A DNA stretch of 64,000 bases from Mytilus trossulus. Its lineage: Eukaryota; Mollusca; Bivalvia; Mytilida; Mytilidae. The translations under genes and the position numbers were made by a program. The DNA lies in NCBI RefSeq assembly GCF_036588685.1, contig NC_086378.1:81299127-81363126 (forward strand), given 5' to 3'. The notes under the pieces were generated by a model that worked only from the letters and a program-made list of their open reading frames with translations, was not told the origin of the DNA and ran no database searches. Within the stretch, counting starts at the first letter, position 1. Each line of letters begins with the position of its first letter. Shown in pieces: positions 24,787-35,800 of this stretch.

Positions 24787-26257
24787 CAGGGGCGGATCCA
24801 GGATTTCAGATTAGGGGGGGGGGCGCAAAGTTTATATTCGCCGAGCGGAGGGAGGCGAACAAAATTTTTGAGGTTATTTTTTTGGAAATATTCTTCTAAA
24901 GGGGTGCACTGTAGGTATTTCGAACTATTGTGAGGTACAGTCAGCAAGAAATTAAAGTTTCAAGTAGAAACCATATAAATCCAACCCGACAACAATCTAC
25001 AATCACTAGTATCATGGACGGACAGATGTAACACAATATGTTCCTGTTCCGCGAAAAAAAACTCTCTGTTATGATGCCAAGGTCTCCTACAAACTTGAAA
25101 AATCTTCAACAATCTCCTAATAGCACCAATAACTTACGCACTACATGTAAGAGATTCATTCTGCATATCTATGATTGAGTTTATAAAGCTACTGCAGCCA
25201 AAAACAAAAGCTGAAGATCATGTGAACATTTTATTTTGATTCTGTGTTCCTATGCAAACCCATCTACACTCAAGACACCAGCACTTCTAAAATAATGTAT
25301 TTATCAATATCAGGTCATAAATATATGTCAACCAATCCTTGAAAGACATTGGTGCTGGCAGTTGTGATAAACAGAAAAAAACAGAAAGTCAAGCATCACA
25401 AAAATAATAAGCCCTTGTTTGCAGATCGTCAATGTGTCTTAGCCATGATTCAACATGGTTTCAAATATGTGAAATGAAACCGGTTCACTTAAGAACTACT
25501 TTAACACTCCATAACACCATCCTCGACAAACTTGGTTAGGACGATGGAAATGTAAAGAGTTGACAGATAGACGGGCGGATCGACGGAAGCAAAGTGAGAC
25601 AAGACCAATACTAGATACTAGAATTAGATTTTTCAAACGAAAATTTCCACTTTTCGCCGTGATTTTCAATTTTCTGTTCATAATATGTTTTTACTTTTTG
25701 GATTTTTGGAGGTTGTGCCAGACTTTATACTTACTGTGTTCGCCATAAACCACTAAAATCAAAATGAGATGCATTTACGAAGTTATTTTTATTTTGTGGG
25801 GATACCGGCCATGCATGTAATACGGTATACATAATTCGGCACTTCGATTATCAAAGAAATTGATTATAAAAACGGAAAATACAATGTAACATTTTTTTGT
25901 ACTATAACTGCTAAAACATTTTTTTTATTTTTCATTCAGACACCTTCCTTTGAAGTATATAATATTTATAGAACTTGAATAAATCGTAGGTCAGTTGAAT
26001 AGTAAACACGTTGATTTTGTTACTAAGTTACTTAGTATATAAGAATAAGAATAAGAATAAGAATACTTTATTAATCCAATTATGGACCCTTGCAGGTTTT
26101 AGTATAGAAAGTCCCTGGTTAAACTGACTGTTTTATATACTTTGCATGTTAAGAAGGAATGGTCTCTTCTGATACTGAAACAAGTGGAAAACAACCCATA
26201 CTTTGCAAATTTTAGGGGGGCGCACGCCCGCCACGCCCCCGCCTAAATCCGCCCCTG
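24787..26257. mobile_element. Inverted-repeat DNA transposon, 1.47 kb
   Basis: Ends are 'caggggcggatccagg' and the complement of 'caggggcggatttagg', each followed by G/C-rich 'ggggcgc'. A 5-bp direct repeat ATTAT flanks it (24782-24786 and 26258-26262). No transposase frame is readable, so it is non-autonomous. A (gaataa)n microsatellite lies near its right end at 26039-26066. The short elements at 14397 and 61156 share the same termini. Confidence 0.7.
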
Positions 26258-26324
26258 ATTATAAAGCCATGATAACATGGATAAAGATCTATCAGATCTA
26301 TCACTCAGTATACTATTTACATGT

Positions 26325-26440
26325 ACTATTGGTGCAAATGAAATGTGTTGGGTTTTTTTGGCGCAAATGAAATATGCTTTGATGCGCAAGTTAACGATTT
26401 TTGTTGGCGCAAATGAAATGTCAAAATCATTACCATTGAT
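26325..26440. repeat. 'gcgcaaatgaaatg' repeat cluster
   Basis: Three copies of 'ggcgcaaatgaaatg' or close variants within 90 bp, like the terminal motifs of the MULE element at 49515-50369. This is a probable solo end of that family. Confidence 0.4.
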
Positions 26441-27108
26441 ATTGGTAACTTTTTTGACTGTCAAATATATCAATGGGATACGGAAGGGATACAACAATAG
26501 ATAGAAATTCTTGTCAATGGGTAATGTGCATCGGGTCTCGGTTAAGAAGTCTTTGACAAACATGTTTGTGCCTTATAGTATAAACAATCCTATGTGGTAA
26601 ACGTATAGATAAGATGTCACGATATCTAGGGTTGTTAATGTAATTTTCATCAGAAATATATATAAAATTAAAAACCAATTGTTCAAAGAACAATTGAAGG
26701 TCTTTCCACAAGTAAAGATCTATTTTATTATCAAAATATTAAAAATCAATCTAAAATGTCAGTTCCAATGACTTTATAATGTATAAATATGAATTTAAAG
26801 CAAAGGTCAAAATCTAGAACGTCCTTCTAACCTTTGACCTTGACCTCAATTTCAAGGTCACCAACCAAGGACCTCAAACAAAAAGACCCTCGGTCTGTAA
26901 TATGTATGGTTAATGAGTTATATCACTATAGGCATGATTTTAAATATAAGATGGGCAAAAACTCTCATTTATTGTGTACACACCCTTCCAACCAAAATTT
27001 ATAAGTTACAACATGTCGCAACTCACAATTAAGTAAAAAGAATTTGTCAAAATCTTTCACGGTTGTTGAAAATTAGAGAAAATTAAGCCAAAATCAAAAT
27101 TTAGAATA

Positions 27109-27133
27109 TGACCTTGACCTTTGACCTTGACCT
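27109..27133 (-). promoter_or_regulatory. Four half-sites: DR0-DR1-DR0, unit 1
   Basis: On the minus strand AGGTCA occurs four times with spacings 0, 1 and 0. The middle pair is an exact DR1 (AGGTCAAAGGTCA), the consensus for HNF4 and PPAR-RXR type receptors; TCAAGGTCA is an exact ERR/SF1-type monomer site. Identical copies: 27999-28023 and 28879-28903. Whether any receptor binds repetitive copies is unknown. Confidence 0.45.
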
Positions 27134-27998
27134 TATTTTCATTTTTTTGGACCAAGGACCTCAAATCTAAAGACCCCAGGCCTATATCACTGATTGTTTA
27201 CCAGTAAGAAACGCATATCACTTATATCAAATGCATAAGGGGAAATAACTCTCATATGGAGTCTCCGGATAGCTTCGGTCCAAATGAATATTCTAATCCT
27301 GAAGACATAATGAGCAATTTGGTAAAATAAATGTGTCGTAATCTTTTACGGTTGCAAAGGAGTAGTGGCCACAAGATTAAGAGTGTTTGGGGAGATAACT
27401 CTTACAACGTAAAGTATTTTGTTACGTAGTTGTAAATTTTTAAAGCATATAAACTATACAACATCATATTCCAAATATCTAAGCGACATCTTTAAAATCA
27501 TCAATACTACGCAAGAAAAAAATTTAGGCGGAAGAAAAAAAAAATTAATTAAAAACCAATTGTTCAGAGAACAATTGTAGGTCTTTCCACTAGTAAAGAT
27601 CTATTTTGATATTGAAATGTGAAAAATCAGTTTAAAATGTTAGTTCCTATGGTTTTATGATGTATTTATATGAATTTAAAGCAAAGGTCAAAATCTAGAA
27701 CGTCATATTAACCTATGACCTTGACCTCAATTTCAAGTTCAGAAACCAAGGACCTTAAATCAAAAGACCCTAGGTCTTAAATATGTTTGGTTTATTAGTA
27801 ATATCACTTTACGCGTAATTCTAAATGTCAGATGGGCAAAAACTCCCATTTATTGTCTGCGCACCCTTTCAACCAAAATATACAAGTAAGGACATGTCGC
27901 AACTAACAATTTACGAAAAATTATTTGTCGATATGTCATAAGGTATTTGAAAATAAATGAAAATAAGCAAAAATCAAAAAAAATCAAAATTTAGAATA

Positions 27999-28023
27999 TG
28001 ACCTTGACCTTTGACCTTGACCT
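27999..28023 (-). promoter_or_regulatory. Four half-sites: DR0-DR1-DR0, unit 2
   Basis: Same arrangement as at 27109, preserved without change in the second unit. Confidence 0.45.
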
Positions 28024-28878
28024 CATTTTTATTTTTTTGGACCAAGGACCTCGAATCTAAAGACCCTTTGTCTTTATCACTTATGGTTTACCATTTAGAA
28101 ATGCATATCACTTAATTAAATGGAAAAGGGGGAATAACTCTCATATGGAGTCTCCGTAAAGCTTCGGTCCAAATAAATATCCTAATCCTGAAGTTGTAAT
28201 GAGCAATTTGGTAAACTAAATTTGTCGTTATCTTTAAAGGTTGCGAAGGAGTAGTGGCCACAAGAAAAACAGTGTTTAGGGAGATAACTCTTACAACGTA
28301 AAGTATTTTGTTACGCAGTTGTAAATTTTTAAAGCGTATAAACTATACGACATCATATTCCAAATATCTAAGCGACATCTTTTGAAACATCAATACTACG
28401 CAAGAACAAAATTTAGGCGGAAGAAAAAAAAAAAAAAATTAAAAACCAATTGTTCAGAGAACAATTGTAGGTCTTTCCACTAGTAAAGATCTATTTTGAT
28501 ATTGAAATATGAAAAATCAGTTTAAAATGTTAGTTCCTATGGTTTTAGGATGTATTTATATGAATTTAAAGCAAAGGTCAAAATCTAGAACGTCATATTA
28601 ACCTATGACCTTGACCTCAATTTCAAGTTCACAAACCAAGGACCTTAAATCAAAAGACCCTAGGTCTTTAATATGTTTGGTTTATAAGTAATATCACTTT
28701 ATGCGTAACTCTAAATGTAAGATGGGCAAAAACTCCCATTTATTGTCTGCGCACCCTTTCAACCAAAATATACAAGTAAGGACATGTCGCGACTAACAAT
28801 TTATGAAAAATTATTTGTCGATATGTCATAAGGTATTTGAAAATAAATGAAAATAAGCCAAAATCAAAATTTAGAATA

Positions 28879-28903
28879 TGACCTTGACCTTTGACCTTGA
28901 CCT
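28879..28903 (-). promoter_or_regulatory. Four half-sites: DR0-DR1-DR0, unit 3
   Basis: Same arrangement as at 27109, preserved without change in the third unit, about 930 bp upstream of the start codon of the plus-strand hydrolase. Confidence 0.45.
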
Positions 28904-29348
28904 CATTTTTATTTTTTTGGACCAAGGACCTCAAATCTAAAGACCCTATGTCTTTATCACTCATGGTTTACCATTTAGAAATGCATATCACTTAATTAAA
29001 TGGAAAAGGGGGGATAACTCTCATATGGAGACTCCGTAAAGCTTCGGTTCAAATGAATATCCTGATCCTGAAGATGTAACGAGCAATTTGGTAAAATAAA
29101 TTTGTCGTAATCTTTAACGGTTGCGAAGGAGTAGTGGCCACAAGAAAAACATTGTTTGGGGAGATAACTCTTACAACGCAAAGTATTTTGTTACGCAGTT
29201 GTAAATTTTTAAAGCGTATAAACTATAAGATCTCATATTCCAAATATCTAAGCGACATCTTTTGAAACATCAATACTACGCAAGAAAAAATTTAGGCGGA
29301 AGAAAAAAAAAAAAAAAAAAAATAATAATAATCAGAACAAATTCAATA

Positions 29349-29378
29349 GGTCTTTCCACGGAAAGGTGGAAAGACCTA
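29349..29378. repeat. Hairpin closing the array, 12-bp stem
   Basis: aggtctttccac, six bases, then gtggaaagacct. The left arm is the same 12-mer that follows the palindrome in every array unit, so the array ends with its own motif inverted. Confidence 0.8.
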
Positions 29379-29835
29379 ATTAAATGCACTGAAAGGATTG
29401 TGTACACGTTAATCAATAGGCCTATATGAATTTTTAAAGTTTATATCCAATTTGGATGTTTTAAGAGACCACAGGGATAGCTCGATAAATTCGAAATATC
29501 ATGCATTTAAACAACCTCCTGAAGACACTCACAACCATTGTTCTCTTTCTCTACCTCTTTAATTTGTTTTTTATTGGGGCAGCCTGGAAAAAAACGACGC
29601 CCCCTTCCCACTGTAAAATAAAATGTTTTTTAATTTTATTTCAGTTATTCTAATTTGTTGTGTTGTAGTGTTGTCTTTGTAAATTGGTTTATTTATTTTC
29701 TGATTTGTTATTTCCAAAAGTAAACAAATTCTGCCTATTATGATATAACATTTATCCGGATATCCTTATCCGGGTGAAAATTACTATGTACCGTATCATT
29801 ATTGGACCGTCATTGTACCGAATGTTATTGTCGTT

Positions 29836-32800
29836 ATGGATCGGGAAGTGGTCACAGCAGACAACTCTAAAAGGTATTTACGTGAAATTATACTTTATAG
29901 GCCTAAAATTATACAGTCCAAATAGCCAGTCATGATATTAATAAACAAATGAACTCGATTTTTATTTTAAATGACTTTTGTATATGCCAAATGCTCCACA
30001 AAAGACGTAAATCAACCGGTAAATATCTTACGCAACATTTTCTAAAAATAACTCATCAAAACAAAAGTGACTTATATCCGGTTAACCGATATTGCTAGTA
30101 CTAACCAAAGTCAGTGTAAATATGTGGAACCAGATTAACGTCACTGTGACCCAGTGACCAGTGGGTCAAAATATGTTTGTCCACAACTATCATCAGTAAT
30201 AACAGTATACAATGGTATAATGGTACACTTTTTGAGATCTTTATTTGATGCTGCATATCATGTCACAGGACTTCTGTAAGTTTTTTAATAAGTAAAGAAT
30301 GAAATAAAGGTAGATTTGTCACACTGACCTAGTGAACAATTTCTTTACTTGGATACAAGATAAGCTATTACTTAAAAAAGAAAGATATTGCACATGCTCT
30401 TTCATTAAATGATGTGTTAACATGTGATTTCTTAATTGTACCATTATTTGATTTTATTTAATCATTACATACATGTAAGCAGTTCTTGTTACTACAGAAA
30501 AATTGACTATTTGTTGTAGCAAGGTTTGTGATCTACTTTCAGGACATATAATAATTTTCCGTACTTACTGCTCAAGTCTGATCAAAATTCCTTTTTTTTG
30601 GTCCTGACCTGCCACAGGGGAGGAGGTAAAGTTTTACCCTTGTTTGTCAGGGTGTAGGTCCTAAAGTTAGTAGTTGCTTTCTGTTCTCTAACTTTAGTTT
30701 GCCTCTACCAAATGTTATGAAACTTAAACACTTGCTTATTAATTCAAAATACAGATTGAGTTTGAATTTTGGTGAACACGTTTGAAATAGTTGCCACTGG
30801 TCATTTAGCAACCAATAATCATCAATCAATCAACAGCCTTGATTTGATTCCTCCTGTCTGAGGGAACTAAAACGTATATACTCTTACAAAAATACAGTTA
30901 TTACATCATGTGTTCATGTACATTGTGAAACTGTGAAACAAACATAAAATATATGAATTGGTTTACATTGTATTATTGGGGCCTTTTATAGCTGACTATG
31001 TGGTATGGGCTTAGCTCATTGTTGAAGGCTGTATGATGACCTATAGTTGTTAATGTTTGTGTCATTTTGGTCTTTTGTGGATAGTTGTCTCATTGGCAAT
31101 CATGCCACATCTTCTTTTTTATATATTAAAACATTTGCTTGAGCTTTACAACAGTAAACAATAGCTAAAATATTTTGCTGAGTTGTTACAATTAACAACC
31201 ATGACAACTAAAGAGGTTTACACAAAACAAACCCTGTTACTTATTTTAACATAAAACAAATTTATCAAATATATATATTATAAATGTCATGTACAGTTAT
31301 CATTTACATTTGTATGTACAAATAAAATTAAGAATGTAACTGGGAAATGTGTCAAAGAGACAACAACCTGACCAAATAGAAGATAACAGCTGAAGGCCAC
31401 CGATGGGTCTTCATTGCAGTGAGATGTATGCACGGTAACACTTTTTAGTCGAAAAGTGCTAATTAATTTAATGAATATATCATTTTATTGTTTCAGATTT
31501 AGCTGGATGTCCCCAAGTACTTGGATTACTTGGGTTCCGTCATCAATGATGCATTTAGCACAAGCAGAAACCCAACTCCTCAACAGTATGTACTAAATAA
31601 AAGTTATAAGTATTTATAAGTTATTAATGCATCTTGTACATGTAATATAGACAACCATGACAACTGATCAGATTGGAAGATCTCAAATAAAATCGATTCA
31701 AAATGTTCTCAAAGTCATGAAACTGTACATATATACCAAAAAAAAAAGAAGATGTGGTATCATTGCCAATGAGACAACTCTCAATAAGAGACCAAATGAA
31801 ACATGAATTGAATATAGGCGTCCTTCAGCTGGCCTCTAAAGAAATATATATATACTAGTTCAGTGATAATGAACACCATACTAAATTATACATGTATTAT
31901 TAATATATTCATGATATATTTGTCCAGGACATGTGTGTAATACTTGCAACTGAACCTTTAGTATAGATATATCGTCAATCCTAACATTTACCTCATCAGT
32001 AAAAATATTATAGCTTCCATTCATACATTTTTGAAATACAGCTCAAGAATATTCCACATGTACTATGCAGATCATACTTTTTATTTAGAAACTACAATAT
32101 TAATGGTGTATTACTTTTTCCTTAGTTTTTTAACAAGATATCGATTTGTTAAAGAAATTACAAATACATGTACATGTATTATTGTATTATAGAATGCATT
32201 TTCAGGATCTACTTTCCTTCATTTTCATAAACTTGTATGAAATCATAAAGTTTGTTGTAATGCTAACTAACACATTTGAATATTTTCTACTTGAATTACA
32301 CAATAGTTCATCATACAACATGTATCTGATTTATTATATTTCAGAATTCATAAAATTGGCATTTGATACAAAGTATGTGTATCTTCCTTCAAAACAACAT
32401 AGATTATGGACCATGACAGTAAATAAAGACCATAAAAATATGCCATTAGTGATGGTCCATGGTATGGGGGGAGGGATAGGATTATGGTCCCGTAATATAG
32501 ATGAACTTGCCAACAATAGACCTTTATATGCATTTGACTTACTTGGATTTGGTAGGAGTTCTAGACCAACATTCAGTTACACACCAGAACAGGCTGAGGA
32601 TGAATTTGTGGAATCATTAGAAGAATGGAGAAAACAAATGAAACTTGATAAATTTGTGTTACTTGGGCATAGCCTTGGAGCTTATGTGTCTTCCTCTTAT
32701 GCCTTGAAATATCCAGAAAGAGTCAAACATTTAGTGCTAGCAGATCCATGGGGATTCCCAGACAAACCACCGGACTCTGCAAATCGGATTCCTACATGGA

Positions 32801-35800
32801 TAAGAGTTATTGGTGCTGTCATTTCTCCGTTTAATCCACTTGCAGCTCTTAGAGTTGCTGGTCCTTGGGGTTAGTATACAGCTGTTCATGTAGAAAAGGC
32901 ATTAATTATTTTGATAAAAAAAAATTAGAATATGTATTAAGAAACTTTTAAAAATTCTTCTAAATTTTTTGTTTGTAAATAAAAAGGATGTGAAGTCCTC
33001 ATGTCATGTACACAATGTACATGTAGGCTAACCTGGTTTATACTTTTTTAAGTTTTTGTTTTTTTACCCTTTATAACATATTAAATATATGATAGAAAGT
33101 TCTTATTGGTAAAAAATAAACAATTTAAATGTGGTATACAGATTAAATACAGGAGTACAGGTTTGAAGGTCAAGGTAGAAATTCAAAATGAGCACATGGT
33201 GATAGAGTCTGGCAGGACTTTCTGCAGAACTGAGATGACATGATCTCATACAAAGCCCACACAATTCTATTTATTTGTAACAACACAATGAAATTCTGTC
33301 ACATTAATTATTTCTCGTAGTTTTTTATGTGTATTGCCAGGAAAGACATACTAATATTTAATATACATATATATAGCAGTGCAGTGATAGAAATGATAGA
33401 AAGTAGCATCACGGACAAAATGCTCAAGTTAGAAAAAAAGGGGTAAACCCTGTGATGCCTTTCTTGTCACCTGGATGAGAAGCAAAGAACCAATGCAGCA
33501 CACAGTTGCAGCTGAGCATCCGTGTAGTACTAGATGCAAATAAATGATACCTTAAACAATCATTGTCAACTCAAATGTCAAAAATATTACATTTCAATAA
33601 TGCATTATAAATACTTATATGGCTCATTCAAGTATATTACAGGTTTCCTTTTATTCATATCAGTGAGATAGAGATCTAATAGTATGTTATATTAATTGAT
33701 CTGTACAATTCATTATTTCAAGTAAAAATGTTGATCTAATTTAAGAATTTTCTTTAAAAAAACCAATTGAATGTTGCAGGACCAGTACTGGTAAAGAAAT
33801 TTCGACCTGACTTACAAAGAAAGTTTGGTGAATCAGAAGAGGATGATACTATCTTTGATTACATCTACCATTGTAATGCACAGACCCCAAGGTATACTAT
33901 TCATTCATTCATATCTTTAATTCCTCATAAATGAGATTCAATGAACATACAATTAATGAATATAAGCAAACATTACAACATAATTACACACAAATTATTA
34001 GTATAAGAGCAAAGTATAAGGTAAATACACAAAAGATGAATGGTCTATAAAAGCAATATTTAAAGTATAACTGCAGTGACACATCATGTATTGACACATC
34101 GTGTATTGACACATCTAATAACACTGTCTAAGAGATCGACTATATTCTGCTACACACTGATCAAGTGCAATGTACAACAAAATATTAATTTGCAATATTT
34201 ATGAACTGATCATGTAATTATGCCATAATTATGAGTCAAATTTACCCCCCGGTTTCAATGATTTGTCCATAAAAAATATTTAACTCTTGATAAGTAGTAA
34301 AAATGATTGAGTTGAAATTTCTATTGTCTGAAACCAAATTCCAAGTCCAAAGGTTAACGAAAGCATTTAAATTATGTAAGTTATCTCATACAAATATACT
34401 TGTATATCAAAATATGACCTGAGGAATTTAAATGTATTGCAAGTTTATCTGACAATACACCTATAAATTATAGGCTATAATTAAATTCCCTGTCATTGAC
34501 CACTATATATATTGATTTATGATGATCTTTATCAAGGAGTGTTTACCTAAGATTATCTTTGATCCTGTGATCACCATAACAGATTATAAACAATACACAG
34601 ATCACGAAAAAAGTATTTAAATGTTTTCTAAACGAGTAACTGAAGTCAAACATTAATGAGCTTAAGGATTAGGTGGATTCATTTGGGTACTAATTCCGTG
34701 GATTAAGGAAAATTATAGTTTCATTGATAATTTTTTTTACAAAAGTCTGCATCATGTGCATACTAACCAATTATTTCGTGGATTAAGAAAACATATACAG
34801 TTATTGTTTCATTTTTTTATTTTTTCAAAAGTCTGCATACAAACCTATCATGCCTATTGGAAATTTGTATTTTAATTAAATTGAGAATTAGATTTCATGG
34901 TTCATCTGCACCAACAAAATCCACGAAAATCAAAAATTGGTATCTTCTAAAAAATAATAAATCCATAGTAAGTGATCTACTCTAACATGTCTAAACTACT
35001 CTTGAAATCATTGTCAGAAGGCGTACACATCTCAATCTTGTGTATTACTTTGCCAAGAAATGATTGAAATAAAAGAAAATGAAAAGAAATATATTTTTTT
35101 TCTAAAATCTCTGGTAAATTATGAAGGGCAGCTTTGTCAAAATCATAGAGTAGTTACCAAATATAATAAATGCCACTCCATACATTCCATATCAGAATAA
35201 AATGTTAATATTTATCTGGATTTATTTTAGCCTCTCCAAGCTAGGCAGAAGTTGTGTCTCTTGGTCTGTAAAATTAAAAATTGCAATTTTCTTTTACGTC
35301 ATATTATGGGTATCTTGAAAAATTTATTTGATGAAAACAATAGTCTACATATAACATCATAGAAAACTAAATATTGACCATTACAACATGTACAAACCCA
35401 GCCAGAAGGAAAAAGTTACACATGCAGTCAAAGGTGGTGATAAAATATGAAAAGAGAAAATGTGGTATGATTGCCATGACTCAAATGAGACAATTCTCCA
35501 CCAATAATAGAAGTTCACAACTGTAGGTCACTGTAAGACCATCAATAATGAGCAAAACAAACATACATACTTTATATATACTATAGATATAATACTTTAT
35601 ATATGCTATAGATATAAATTGAAATTAAGAATAAACCCATATCAAACTTGTATTATTAGTAGTGGTTCTAAGTTGCCATGGTTTTTCCGAAGAAAGGAGT
35701 TAGATTATGGTTTTCAGAATACATAATTATCATCAATAATTGAAATTTAAAGGAAGCATATCATCATGATCATAGAAGTATACAAATTTTCATTTTTAGA

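Larger units (their letters stand above)
26675..29336. repeat. Tandem array of three ~885-bp units
   Basis: Units begin at 26675, 27556 and 28446 with the palindrome caattgttc-aga-gaacaattg (first copy with aaa in the loop), then 'aggtctttccac', and end in 'ttaggcggaag' plus an A-run in units 2 and 3. Units 2 and 3 are much more alike than unit 1. Each unit carries two clusters of nuclear-receptor half-sites. No protein is encoded. The array fills the space between the two head-to-head hydrolase genes. Confidence 0.9.

Noticed and set aside
26675-29336. CRISPR-like array
   Set aside because: Repeat units are about 885 bp with no short repeat-spacer alternation, in eukaryotic DNA.
32146-32344. 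N-terminal extension of the open frame running into hydrolase exon 3
   Set aside because: The acceptor at 32344 and in-phase upstream exons matching ABHD N-termini show this stretch is intron.
32334-32533. Minus-strand open frames opposite the hydrolase exon
   Set aside because: They are antisense shadows of the 32345-32869 exon and encode nothing recognisable.
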